Part shown: piece by piece, positions 1 through 8,068 of the stretch | Numbering within the stretch: the stretch's first letter is position 1 | How the letters are laid out: every line of letters starts with the position of its first letter | Source of the DNA: CAVQZC01 sp963718315 | GTDB lineage: Bacteria > Actinomycetota > Thermoleophilia > Gaiellales > JAICJC01 | Length of the DNA: 64,000 nucleotides | NCBI GenBank assembly: GCA_963718315.1 | Contig: CAVQZC010000010.1 | Location: forward strand, 248,001 to 312,000 | Direction of reading: 5' to 3' | Made by a program: the position numbers and the translations under genes | Notes under the pieces: model-generated | The model's input: only the letters and a program-made list of their open reading frames with translations | The model's database searches: none | Told to the model about the DNA's origin: nothing

Positions 1-186
1 CGCCGTCGCGTTCGCCTCCGCCCGCTGGGTGTAGATGCCGTACCAGCGGAACAGCGCCAGGTCGTCGGGCTCGATGGCGGCGAAGCCCAGCTCGGCGTAC
101 CGGTAGATGTCGGCGAGCACATCGAGGCCGTTCTTGCGCGACTTGATGTGCTCGATCTCGGGAAGCTTGGCGGCGGTGTCGGTCAT
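1..186 (-). CDS. Ferredoxin-dependent nitrite/sulfite reductase, N-terminal part (runs off left edge)
   Basis: Only the first 62 codons are in the window, read leftwards from an ATG at 186. Residues 11-24 (IEHIKSRKNGLDVL) and 45-55 (LFRWYGIYTQR) resemble the N-terminal entry of actinobacterial ferredoxin-dependent nitrite/sulfite reductases, cytoplasmic siroheme and 4Fe-4S enzymes that make ammonia or sulfide. The cluster-binding cysteines are beyond the edge, so nitrite versus sulfite cannot be decided. A clear Shine-Dalgarno AAGGAG (194-199) stands 7 nt before the start. The gene is divergent from a GntR regulator, with a 14-bp palindrome in the shared intergenic region that could control either gene. 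Family call rests on short N-terminal similarity only. Confidence 0.65.
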   Translation of the reverse strand, partial: MTDTAAKLPEIEHIKSRKNGLDVLADIYRYAELGFAAIEPDDLALFRWYGIYTQRAEANATA

Positions 187-235
187 CGGCACACTCCTTG
201 CTGAGCGGTCTGGCGGCTGGGGCTCACCGTAGCAA

Positions 236-249
236 GTTTGGATCCAAAC
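236..249. promoter_or_regulatory. Perfect 14-bp palindrome, candidate GntR operator
   Basis: GTTTGGATCCAAAC is a perfect inverted repeat in the 136-bp space between the divergent reductase and GntR genes. Short dyads with a TTGG..CCAA core are of the kind bound by FCD-subfamily GntR regulators; that the neighbouring regulator binds here is inference from position and symmetry. Confidence 0.45.
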
Positions 250-310
250 CTCAAATGTTGGGATACATTCTTCACCTGTTCACGGGAGAATCCCGCCGCT
301 CCTGCGCTGA

Positions 311-322
311 TACCATCGCCCC
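311..322 (+). promoter_or_regulatory. -10 box of leaderless GntR gene
   Basis: TACCAT (311-316) is followed by 6 nt and then the ATG at 323; no Shine-Dalgarno is present. This places the expected transcription start at or next to the start codon, the pattern of leaderless actinobacterial mRNAs. No good -35 box is seen. Confidence 0.45.
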
Positions 323-1039
323 ATGACCGACCGTCGCGCGACCACCAGCCTGAGCCGAGCCGATGACCTCGCCCACGAGCTCCAGGTCGAGATCATCACC
401 GGCCGGATCCCGCTGGGCACGCGCCTGCGCCAGGAGGACCTGGCGGCGCGCTTCGGCGTCAGCCGGACGCCGATCAGGGAGGCCCTGCGCCAGCTTCAGG
501 CGATCGGGCTGGTCGAGCAGCTCGGGCACCGGGGAGCGCTCGTGCGCTCGTTCTCGGCCGACGAGTGCCGCAACATCTTCCTCGTCCGCGCCGAGCTCGA
601 GGGCCTGGCCGCCGAGCGCGCGGCGGGCCGGCTGACCACCTACGACACCTCCGACCTGGCGGCCGCCCAGGCGCTGCTGCTGGCCGGCAGCCAGGCCCAC
701 GAGCAGCTCGACCCCAGCGCCGAGACGGAGCGGCGGATCGCCCTCGAGCAGTGCTCGCAGGCCAACGAGCTGTTCCACAACGTGATCCTGGCCGCGGCCA
801 ACTGCAACCCGCTCCGCGACACGGTGCAGTCACTCGCCAACCAGGTGCCGCGCTCGGTGGCGTGGCACACGTTCGCCGACGACCCGGGCATCATCCCGCG
901 CAGCGCCGAGGACCACGACCGCATCATCGAGTCGCTCCAGAAGCCCGACCCCAAGCGCGCACGCCGGCTGCTGCGGGCCCATGTGCTGGACACCGGCGAG
1001 ACGCTCGCCCGCTGGCTCGAGCGGCACACGCGGGGGTAG
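323..1039 (+). CDS. GntR-family transcriptional regulator, FCD subfamily
   Basis: 238 aa. An N-terminal winged helix-turn-helix (about residues 15-78, recognition helix around VSRTPIREALRQLQ) is followed by an all-helical FCD ligand-binding domain (about 90-230). The FCD metal-site pattern is visible: FH in NELFHNVILAA, a later EDH, and RAH near the C-terminus. Members of this family repress or activate carbon and amino-acid catabolic genes in response to small organic acids that bind the FCD pocket. The gene is divergent from the reductase gene and is followed by decayed sequence, so a target other than itself or the reductase is not obvious. The start is chosen because TACCAT lies 6 nt upstream; no competing start has a ribosome site. 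Confidence 0.88.
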   Translation: MTDRRATTSLSRADDLAHELQVEIITGRIPLGTRLRQEDLAARFGVSRTPIREALRQLQAIGLVEQLGHRGALVRSFSADECRNIFLVRAELEGLAAERAAGRLTTYDTSDLAAAQALLLAGSQAHEQLDPSAETERRIALEQCSQANELFHNVILAAANCNPLRDTVQSLANQVPRSVAWHTFADDPGIIPRSAEDHDRIIESLQKPDPKRARRLLRAHVLDTGETLARWLERHTRG

Positions 1040-1209
1040 TGCTCCAAGCTGTCCGGGTGGCTGCCCCGACCAGCTCAGCACCCAGGAGCCGCAGGCCTCT
1101 CGGCCCGCGGCTCCTGATCTGACTCTCAGCCGTACGCTCTAGGGCGCGCTGTTGGGAATCGGCGGAGAGCCGAGTTGGGCCGCTCCCGGCCGGAGCGTCC
1201 GCGATCGCT

Positions 1210-1692
1210 AGGCAGGGCGGAACGGTGCCCTGGGCCCAGCCCATGCCGAGGGCCTGCTCGCCACCGGGGCCAGTCTGCGTGGAGATCACGAGCGTGTCCG
1301 CCGGCGGGGAAGTTCCCGCTGATCGTGAACTGGGTTGCGCCGTCGCTCGTGCGGCCGAGCGGAGCTCTGGTGCGTCCGACCGGCGGCCGCGGGGCCTGCC
1401 GGAGTGAAGCCAGGGCTGCTCTGCACATCTGTCCCCTCCGGCAGGTACTGGACGACAGCGTTCACGCCGGCTGCTTGCAACGCTGACTGAAGGCCGGGAG
1501 CGATCGGTCAACGAATCGACCTCGACGCTGATGCAGTAGGCGTCGGAGTTCTTCGTCGACGGCGTACGCCGTCTGGGCACCGCTGGAGAGGAAGAAGACG
1601 GCGGCGATCGCGGCCATGGCCAGCACCGCCGCTAGCCCGCCTGCAAGGACCAGGCGCGGCCGGCCGCGCCAGCCCGAGCGTTCGGTGCCCAT
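1210..1692 (-). pseudogene. Decayed membrane-anchored protein partnered with the ECF sigma remnant
   Basis: From an ATG at 1692 the reading frame gives a basic start, one clear membrane segment (LVLAGGLAAVLAMAAIAAVF, about residues 16-35) and a short extracytoplasmic stretch, then loses the frame. Protein-like pieces continue in other frames: ISVEVDSLTD near 1520, LQAAGVNAVVQYLPEGTD near 1460, and VISTQTGPGGEQALGMGW ending near 1215. The pieces, in order, describe one single-pass membrane protein broken by several frame changes. It lies directly downstream of the sigma-factor remnant, where an anti-sigma or sigma-linked accessory gene is normally found; that role is inferred only from position and topology. 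Because more than one frame change is needed, true decay is more likely than a single read error. The stretch 1040-1209 between it and the GntR gene shows nothing else. Confidence 0.5.
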
Positions 1693-1702
1693 GGCTGGCC
1701 GG

Positions 1703-2340
1703 CTCAGCCTCCACCACGCTCTTCAGCTCCAGCAGGAGCCGACTCTTCGAAGTTGCTCGCGTCGTTACCTCCGGTAGATCGTTCGCGCCGAGGTTGAGGA
1801 GGTCGAGGCGGTTTCGCATCCGGCGGCGGGCGCGATGCAGCCGCACGCGACCGCCGCGACCGCGCCGATCCCAAGCGCCTGGCCGGCCTCGCGGACGGAC
1901 AGACCGTCGAGCGCAACCAGCTCCAGCACCGCCCGCTCGCCGTCCGGCGGCCCGATGCAGGTCCCGGGAGAGCCCTCGCGCGGCCGACTCGCCGTCGGAT
2001 CCGCTCGTGTAGCGCTGCGAGGTCGTCCTCGTCGGAGCAGCTCACGTCCGCGTACTGAGAGCGGCCAGCCCGCAGCTCCTTCGCCGTTCGCCGTCTCTGC
2101 ACCGGCGACGACGGTTGTGGCGCGATCCCGAACGGCCGTGCGACCGGTTCGCGCCCGGCTTCGCCCGGTACGAGCAGGACCGACTCGATCGCGGCGACAA
2201 ACACGTCCGCCGTCAGGTCGGCCGGCCAGGTGCAGGGATCGTCGCACCCGCGGGCAGACGAACCGCTCGACGGCGTCGACGTAGCTGCCGGTAGAACCGC
2301 TCGAACGCCTGCACGGGCTCGGATCTGACTGTCGCCGCGA
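1703..2340 (-). pseudogene. Decayed ECF (sigma-70 family) RNA polymerase sigma factor
   Basis: Pieces of one ECF sigma factor appear in order but in different frames: FERFYRQ (about 2310), DAVERFVC (about 2265), ADLTADVFVAAIES (about 2200, region 2 with the helix that binds the -10 box), DEDDLAALHERIRRR (about 2010), ERAVLELVALDGLSVREAG (about 1900, region 4 helix-turn-helix) and RMRLHRARRRMRNRL (about 1820, region 4 end). At least four frame changes are needed. Region 2.4, normally WLFGIAR in relatives, reads ARPFGIAP, so substitutions are present as well as shifts. This argues for a real pseudogene. The segment 2341-2430 up to the NlpC/P60 gene carries no recognisable feature. Confidence 0.6.
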
Positions 2341-2430
2341 CTGCCTGCGCACGCGGCCTCCTCAACTACTCGCTGTCGGAGGTTCTTGGTCGGAGCGAGC
2401 GAAGGCGTTACGGACCCGTGCGCTGAGCGC

Positions 2431-3564
2431 TTAGCCCAGGATGCGCGTGGCGCCGACGTACACGCTCTGGTACGAGGCCAGCGAGGCGAAGCTGACCACG
2501 GTTCCGGTATGCGGCGCGTGGATGAACATCCCGCCGCCGACGTAGATGCCGACGTGGCCGAGCCCGTAGAAGAACACGAGGTCGCCGGGCTGGAGATCGC
2601 TCTCGGGAACGTGCGGGCCGGCGCTGTACTGGCCGGCCGCGAAATGCGGGAGCGAGACGCCTAGCTGGCCGTAGACGTACATGACGAGGCCGGAGCAGTC
2701 GAACCCGGCCGGGCTGGCCCCGCCCCACACGTACGGAACGCCCAGGTACTGCTCGGCGATCGCCACGGCCTGGCCCCCGAGGGTGCTGCTGGGAGGCGCC
2801 GGGATGTTGCCAAGGCTGGTATCGGCGCCCGAACCCGCGGAGCCACCGCCACCGCCGCCGCCCGCCGCAGTCGCTGCGGCGGCAGCCTGCCGCGCGGCGG
2901 CCGCGTTCGCCGCGGCCTGCTGCTGGGCGATCAGGTGCTTGATATCGGCGGAGATGCCCGCCTCGCGCGACTGCAGGCTGGCGATGCCGGCGCGGATCCT
3001 GCCCTCCTCGTGCTTCTGCGCCGCCTGCTCCTTCGAGAGGTTGGCGGTCTCGACCGACAGGGCGTGCTCCTGCTTGGAGATCGTCTTCTTGGCGACGCTG
3101 ATCGTCTTGATCAGCTGGGTGTCCGACTCGTTCGAGCGCTGGAGCACCTGCATCTGCGTGACCAGGTCGTTGATCGACCTGGCGGCGAGCAGATACTCGA
3201 CCACGTTCTGACCGCCCTTCTTGTACGAGCTCGTCAGGCTCTGGGCGAGCGCAATCTGGGAAGCCCGCAGGTTGTCCTTCGCGTTGGCGAGCACGATCTT
3301 CGACTCGGCCAGCTGATGCTGCGACTTCACAAGGCGGGAGTGGACGTAGTCGTACCGCTCGACCTGCTTCTCGAGCTGGACCTGCGCCGAGGAGATCTGC
3401 GCCTCGACCGCGCGCGCCTCGGCTCGCTTCGCCGAGATCGACGACGCCGACGCACTCCCAGCCGTGATCCCGAACAGGATCAGAGAGGAGAAGAGGAGCG
3501 TGAGTGTGGCTCGGGGGACGCGCGAACCGAACGGACCACGCGCTTCACCGCGGGCGGCAAACAT
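2431..3564 (-). CDS. Secreted NlpC/P60 peptidoglycan endopeptidase with coiled-coil domain
   Basis: About 377 aa from the ATG at 3564. A basic start and hydrophobic stretch (ATLTLLFSSLILFGITAGSA) form a signal peptide ending near residue 38. Residues about 40-215 are a long coiled coil; then an Ala/Gly-rich linker (seven glycines in a row) leads to the C-terminal NlpC/P60 domain with catalytic Cys in FDCSGLVMY and His in LGHVGIYVG. Such RipA/Cwl-type proteins cut the D-Glu-diaminopimelate stem-peptide bond at division, the coiled coil acting as an inhibitory or docking arm. An upstream in-frame extension to 3822 lacks signal-peptide character, so the start before the signal peptide is preferred; an ATG at 3588 is the alternative. 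The gene follows the potABCD cluster but is separated from it by 277 bp. Confidence 0.88.
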   Translation of the reverse strand: MFAARGEARGPFGSRVPRATLTLLFSSLILFGITAGSASASSISAKRAEARAVEAQISSAQVQLEKQVERYDYVHSRLVKSQHQLAESKIVLANAKDNLRASQIALAQSLTSSYKKGGQNVVEYLLAARSINDLVTQMQVLQRSNESDTQLIKTISVAKKTISKQEHALSVETANLSKEQAAQKHEEGRIRAGIASLQSREAGISADIKHLIAQQQAAANAAAARQAAAAATAAGGGGGGGSAGSGADTSLGNIPAPPSSTLGGQAVAIAEQYLGVPYVWGGASPAGFDCSGLVMYVYGQLGVSLPHFAAGQYSAGPHVPESDLQPGDLVFFYGLGHVGIYVGGGMFIHAPHTGTVVSFASLASYQSVYVGATRILG

Positions 3565-3841
3565 GGGGTAGCACGCTACCAGAGGCATGCGACGGATGCA
3601 GCGGCTGAACATGTCCGATGTGGCCACCGCTACTGGGCTGGCAACGCCCGAGGGGTCAGCCGCCGGCGGCAGGACCGACCGCAATTGCGGGACGCCAAGC
3701 GGGATCGCAGGAGTCGCGCCGGTGGGGACGTCCGGCGCCGGGTGCGGCCTTCGACGACGTCCTCCTGGGTGCTGCGGCCGGGCGCGCGGGGTGAGTCGTC
3801 CACACCGATTCTTAACAAGCACCGGGTGGGCGAGCGGGGTG
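3565..3841 (-). other. 277-bp leader upstream of NlpC/P60 gene with small inverted repeat
   Basis: No gene is supported here. GGTAGC-AC-GCTACC (3567-3580) forms a 6-bp inverted repeat immediately before the start codon. NlpC/P60 genes of Actinobacteria are often preceded by a cyclic-di-AMP (ydaO-type) riboswitch; I could not recognise its conserved core by eye, so this remains open. Confidence 0.25.
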
Positions 3842-4639
3842 CTACCGGCCGGTGACGCCTCCGCTGTCGCGCATCAGACGCTGCGCGAGCAGGACCGGAA
3901 TCGTGGTCAGGAGGATCACGAACACCGCCACCGCATTCACCTCGGGGGCGTTGTTGGGCAGCCTGAACTGGTTGTAGATCCAGAGCGGCAGCGTCTCCTG
4001 GTAGCCCGCGGTGAAGAGCGTCACCACCACCTCGTCGAACGACAGCGCGAATGCCAGCAACCCGCCGGCCACCAGCGCGGTGGCGATGTTGGGCAGGATG
4101 ACGTGTCGGAAGGTGAGCCAGCCGTCGGCGCCGAGATCCATCGACGCCTCCTCGAGCGACGCCCCCGACCGCCGTAGCCGGGCGATCACATTGTTGAAGA
4201 CCACGACGATGCAGAAGGTCGCGTGCCCCACCACCACCGTCCACAGCGACAGCGTGAACCCCATGTACTCGATGCCCGACAGCAGCGCGAGGCCGGTGAC
4301 GATGCCCGGCAGCGCGATGGGCAGGATGAAGAGCAGCGAGATCGCCTGGCGCCCGAAGAACTTGAAGCGCTGCAGGGCAAACGACGCCAGCGTGCCGAGC
4401 ACGAGCGCCAGCAGCGATGCCCGGATCGCGACGGTGAACGAGTTGACGAGGGCGGTGCGCGCCGTCTGGTCGTTCCAGGCCAGCCGGAACCAGTACGTCG
4501 AGTACTGGGTGATGGGCCACGTCGGGATCTTCGACGCGCTGAACGCGAAGAGGACGATGACAACCAGCGGCAGATACAGGAACAGCATCACGCCGGCGGA
4601 GGCGAGACGCAGCGCGATCCGGACGCCCCTCGGCTCCAC
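3842..4639 (-). CDS. potC: Polyamine-type ABC transporter permease (PotC-like)
   Basis: About 265 aa from a GTG at 4639. Six membrane segments are visible, beginning with ALRLASAGVMLFLYLPLVVI. The EAA motif that contacts the ATPase reads EEASMDLGADGWLTFRHVILP near residue 165. It is the second permease of a PotABCD-type importer for putrescine, spermidine or related amines, in the cytoplasmic membrane. It lies last in a minus-strand cluster gabT-potA-potD-potB-potC, about 200 bp after potB. A longer frame reaches a TTG at 4717, but that codon is inside an inverted repeat, so the shorter start is preferred; no strong ribosome site marks either. Substrate is inferred from subunit order and neighbouring aminotransferases. 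Confidence 0.85.
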   Translation of the reverse strand: MEPRGVRIALRLASAGVMLFLYLPLVVIVLFAFSASKIPTWPITQYSTYWFRLAWNDQTARTALVNSFTVAIRASLLALVLGTLASFALQRFKFFGRQAISLLFILPIALPGIVTGLALLSGIEYMGFTLSLWTVVVGHATFCIVVVFNNVIARLRRSGASLEEASMDLGADGWLTFRHVILPNIATALVAGGLLAFALSFDEVVVTLFTAGYQETLPLWIYNQFRLPNNAPEVNAVAVFVILLTTIPVLLAQRLMRDSGGVTGR

Positions 4640-4710
4640 TAGATGCCCGACCGATCTCTCGCGTGGTGTCCTGGGCGACGAGAAGCCGTGCCTCGCGCTG
4701 AACGCGGGGC

Positions 4711-4736
4711 GTGCCAATACCGAAACGTATTGGCGC
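4711..4736. repeat. Inverted repeat between potB and potC
   Basis: Arms GCCAATAC (4713-4720) and GTATTGGC (4727-4734) enclose a 6-nt loop; the stem extends by a G-T and a G-C pair to 4711/4736. It may be an mRNA stem-loop setting the potB/potC ratio, or an operator for an internal promoter. No T-run follows on either strand, so it is not a clear terminator. Confidence 0.5.
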
Positions 4737-4845
4737 GACTCGCGGGCACCGCGAGGTGCAGGTTCGCAGGCGCAGCCCGACGAACGGGTGGTTTTCGACT
4801 CGGTGTTCGGAGCGTCCAGGCCCGCGTGAGAGGTCGGCCGGTCAT

Positions 4846-5760
4846 CTATAACGCCTCGAATGCGCCGAGACGGTTCATGACGACCAGGTAGAGGATCACG
4901 ATCGCGATCGGGACGAACGCGAATGCAGCGGCCAGAGGCAGATTCTGGGCGACGCCCTGCTCCTGGAAGATGACGTTGCCGATGAACTGGTGGAGATTGC
5001 CGCCGACGATGTCGGGCGCGATGTAGTCGCCGAGCGTCAGCGAGAACGTGAAGATCGACCCGGCGGCGACGCCCGGAAGCGCCAGCGGCATCGTCACCCG
5101 CCGGAACGTCGTCCAGGCTCTTGCCCCCAGGTCGCTCGACGCCTCAAGGTACGACCCGGACACCCGCTCCAGTGACGCGTAGATCGGCAGGAGCATGTAC
5201 GGCAGCCACAGGTAGACGTAGACCAGCCACATCGCGGTGTAGGTGAACGCGAGGTGGAACGGCCCCAGCCCGATCTTTCCGAGGGCCCAGTTGATCGGCC
5301 CGTCCTGCGCGGTTATCAGCCGCCAGGTGTACGCCTTGATCAGGTAGCTCGACCACAGTGGCATCAGGATGCCGACGAACAGCAGGGCCTTCATCTTGCC
5401 GGACGCGATCCGCACCATGTAGTAGGCGAGCGGGAACGCCAGCGCGATGTCGGTCAGCGTCACGATCACTGCCATTCCCACGGTGCGCAGCGTGATCGTC
5501 CTGTTCACCGGGTCGTCCCACAGCGCCTTGAAGTTGTCCAGCGAGAACCCGTACTCCGTTCGCGCCGTGAGGCTGTTCTCGTGCCCGAACGCGGTCAGGA
5601 GCAGCGCGACCATCGCCAGCACGTAGACCAGCACGATCCACAGCAGCGGCGGCGTCAGCAGCGCCGTCAGCTTCGCCTTTGGGTGGCGGTAGAAGAAGCC
5701 GGAGAGCCGCCGCCGCGTCGTCAGCCGGGGCGCCGGGGGTTTGTGGGTTGTCGTGGCCAC
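4846..5760 (-). CDS. potB: Polyamine-type ABC transporter permease (PotB-like)
   Basis: 304 aa with six predicted membrane helices, the first being LLWIVLVYVLAMVALLLTAF. The EAA coupling loop reads LEASSDLGARAWTTFRRVTMP (about residues 203-223 region), the socket for the PotA ATPase. Residues about 60-75 (ENSLTARTEYGFSLDNFKAL) form the long first periplasmic loop typical of PotB/PotH. It sits 62 nt downstream of the binding-protein gene and is cotranscribed with it by orientation. Forms the transmembrane pore with PotC. The basic N-terminus (THKPPAPRLTTRRR) is cytoplasmic. The family assignment is firm; the transported amine is inferred. Confidence 0.88.
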   Translation of the reverse strand: MATTTHKPPAPRLTTRRRLSGFFYRHPKAKLTALLTPPLLWIVLVYVLAMVALLLTAFGHENSLTARTEYGFSLDNFKALWDDPVNRTITLRTVGMAVIVTLTDIALAFPLAYYMVRIASGKMKALLFVGILMPLWSSYLIKAYTWRLITAQDGPINWALGKIGLGPFHLAFTYTAMWLVYVYLWLPYMLLPIYASLERVSGSYLEASSDLGARAWTTFRRVTMPLALPGVAAGSIFTFSLTLGDYIAPDIVGGNLHQFIGNVIFQEQGVAQNLPLAAAFAFVPIAIVILYLVVMNRLGAFEAL

Positions 5761-5822
5761 AGGTAGAGGAAGAGGTCCGGCCCCGGGCGGGCGCCCGGAG
5801 CCGGAGGGTCATGCGTTCCGAG

Positions 5823-6989
5823 CTACCCCTTGATGTCGGTCCATTTCTGGGTCCACTCGGAGTAGTCCGTGCAGGTGTTGCCGCGGCTGTCACCGCAGTC
5901 CTGCAGCGGCGTCTTCCAGAACTTGATCTGGCTGAAGTACGCCGGATCGGTGACGTGGTAGGCGGTGCAGTACCCGGGGGACTGCTTGTCCAGGTACGCA
6001 CACGCTTTCGGGTTGGCCGGGGCCGAGCCGAACGTGTACGCGGTCTTGCCCTGCACGACCGGCGTGGTCGCGTACGCCATCCACTTGAGCATGCAGTTGG
6101 GATGCTTGGCGTGCGAGTACATCATCCAGGTGTCCGCCCAGCCGGTCGCGCCCTCCTTCGGCAGCACCACGGCCACCGGGACGTGCTCGGACTTGAGCGT
6201 GTTGTACTGGTACGGCCAGGTCTGGCCGATGACGATGTTGCCGTCCTTGAAGTCCTGGATGTTGCTGGTGTAGCTGCTCCAGTAATCGCCGATCTGCTGG
6301 CGCTGCTTCTTCAGCAGGGTCACCGCCGCGTCGAGCTGCTTCTCGGTCAGCTCGTAGGGATCGGTGATGTTCAGGCTGGGATCGGCCGACTTCAGGTAGA
6401 GCGCGGCATCCGCGATGTAGATCGGGCTGTCGTACGCCGTCACCTTGCCCGAGTAGCTGGTGCCGTCGAACACCGGGGCCCAGCTGGTGGGTGCCGGCTT
6501 GACGATCTTCGTGTTGTACATCAGCACGTTCGCGCCCCACTCGTAGGAGACGCCGTAGTGCACCCCGTTCACGGTGTTGTGCGGCGGCGACTGCAGGGCC
6601 GGCGTGATGTCCTTGAAGTCGGGGATCAGCTTGACGTCGATCGGCGCCACGTTGCCGGCGGCGATCAGGCGGTTGGTTGCGTCACCCGAGGCAGACACCC
6701 CGTCCCACTGACCGCTGCGGATCAGCTGCACCATCTCGTCCGAGGTCTGACCGTACTTCACGTGCACCTGGCACCCGGTCTGGGCCTCGAACGGCTTGAC
6801 CACGTTCGGCTCGGTGTAGCCCTGCCACGCGACCAGGTCGAGCTGCCCCTCGGGTGTCCCGATCGTGTGGATCTCGTTCCCGGTGCCGACCGTGCTCCCG
6901 CCCCCTCCTGCCGCGCCGCTGCCGCAGCCTGCCGCGACCGCCATTGCTGCGACGGCGCCAACAAGCGCAAGCCCGACTCGTGACCTCAT
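5823..6989 (-). CDS. potD: Polyamine-type ABC transporter substrate-binding lipoprotein (PotD-like)
   Basis: 388 aa. The N-terminus is a lipoprotein signal peptide with lipobox VAAGC (Cys22), followed by a Gly/Ser linker. The body is a type II periplasmic binding fold of the PotD/PotF class: LDLVAWQGYTEPNVVKPFE near residue 50, then YGVSYEWGANVLMYN and GQTWPYQYNTL. It captures the amine outside the membrane and hands it to PotB/PotC. The start at 6989 gives ATGA overlap with the potA stop and has a strong AGGAGG ribosome site, which excludes a longer frame running into potA. Several cysteines in the C-terminal third (CMLK, ACAYLD, GYC, DCGDSRGNTC) suggest disulfides, an unusual feature for PotD. 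Confidence 0.9.
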   Translation of the reverse strand: MRSRVGLALVGAVAAMAVAAGCGSGAAGGGGSTVGTGNEIHTIGTPEGQLDLVAWQGYTEPNVVKPFEAQTGCQVHVKYGQTSDEMVQLIRSGQWDGVSASGDATNRLIAAGNVAPIDVKLIPDFKDITPALQSPPHNTVNGVHYGVSYEWGANVLMYNTKIVKPAPTSWAPVFDGTSYSGKVTAYDSPIYIADAALYLKSADPSLNITDPYELTEKQLDAAVTLLKKQRQQIGDYWSSYTSNIQDFKDGNIVIGQTWPYQYNTLKSEHVPVAVVLPKEGATGWADTWMMYSHAKHPNCMLKWMAYATTPVVQGKTAYTFGSAPANPKACAYLDKQSPGYCTAYHVTDPAYFSQIKFWKTPLQDCGDSRGNTCTDYSEWTQKWTDIKG

Positions 6990-8068
6990 GCGGTGACCTC
7001 CTGTGGATGTGTCCCTGACGCAGCTGGAGCCTCGATGGGACGGTTGTGCTGGCGGAGCCACACCAGTGTGACCTGCCGCCCCTTCGCCGCCAGTGCCTCC
7101 ATCGAGGACGTGGCGAGGTTCTGCTGAACGACGACCAGCCTGGGTCCGGCGTCCAGCCTGACGATGTAGCGGGTGACGACGCCGAGGTAGATAACGTCCT
7201 CGACCGTCCCGTCGGCGGCGCACTCGCCGTCGCCGGCGACGGCGCCCCGATCCTCCATGCGAATCTTCTCCGGCCGCACCGTGAACATCCGGCGGGCGCC
7301 GGCGATCGCCTGCGCGACGTCGCCGTCGAGGACGTTCGACGTGCCGACGAACCCGGCGACGAACGCCGTGGCAGGCCGCTCGTAGATCTCCGCCGGCGTG
7401 CCGATCTGCTCGACCCGGCCCTCGTTGAAGACGGCGATCCGGTCGCTCATGGTCAGCGCCTCGTCCTGATCGTGAGTGACGAAGATGAACGTGATCCCGA
7501 CGTCGCGCTGGATCGTCTTCAGCTCGATCTGCATCTCCTCGCGGAGCTTCAGGTCGAGTGCGCCCAGCGGCTCGTCCAGCAGCAGCACCTTGGGCCGGTT
7601 GACGAGCGCGCGGGCCAGCGCCACCCGCTGCCGCTGGCCGCCGGAGAGCTGCGACGGCTTGCGGTCCTCGTACCCGTCGAGGCGCACCATGCGCAGCGCC
7701 TCGGCCACCCGCTGCCTGCGCTCGGGCTTGGGCACCTTGCGCACCATCAGCCCGTAGGCGACGTTGTCGCCGACGTTCATGTGGGGGAACAGCGCGTAGT
7801 CCTGGAAGACCGTGTTGACGTCGCGCTCGTAGGGCGGCAGCCGGCTGACGTCGACGCCCTCGAGCAGCACCGTCCCCTCGGTCGGCAGCTCGAAGCCGGC
7901 GATCATCCGCAACGTCGTGGTCTTGCCCGAGCCGGATGGGCCGAGCATCGAGAAGAACTCGCCGTGCTCCACGTCCAGGTCGAGGCTGTCAACGGCACGA
8001 ACCGCCCCGAACACCTTGCTGACACCGCGCAGACGCACGGCGGCGGTCCCCTCAGCTTGCTGCGACAA
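6986..8068 (-). CDS. potA: Polyamine-type ABC transporter ATP-binding protein (PotA-like)
   Basis: 360 aa. Walker A GPSGSGKT (residues 43-50), ABC signature LSGGQRQRVALARAL (about 141-155), Walker B VLLLDEPLGALD and switch histidine FVTHDQDEALTMSD are all present. The region after about residue 240 is a C-terminal TOBE regulatory domain (TVRPEKIRM, YLGVVTRYIV) found in PotA/MalK-type ATPases. It energises the PotB/PotC pore. The stop overlaps the potD start by 4 nt and the start overlaps the gabT end by 17 nt, so the genes are translationally coupled. Confidence 0.92.
   Translation of the reverse strand: MSQQAEGTAAVRLRGVSKVFGAVRAVDSLDLDVEHGEFFSMLGPSGSGKTTTLRMIAGFELPTEGTVLLEGVDVSRLPPYERDVNTVFQDYALFPHMNVGDNVAYGLMVRKVPKPERRQRVAEALRMVRLDGYEDRKPSQLSGGQRQRVALARALVNRPKVLLLDEPLGALDLKLREEMQIELKTIQRDVGITFIFVTHDQDEALTMSDRIAVFNEGRVEQIGTPAEIYERPATAFVAGFVGTSNVLDGDVAQAIAGARRMFTVRPEKIRMEDRGAVAGDGECAADGTVEDVIYLGVVTRYIVRLDAGPRLVVVQQNLATSSMEALAAKGRQVTLVWLRQHNRPIEAPAASGTHPQEVTA

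Noticed and set aside
4640..4717. N-terminal extension of potC to a TTG at 4717.
   Set aside because: The TTG lies inside an inverted repeat and the extension has no family similarity; start GTG 4639 used.
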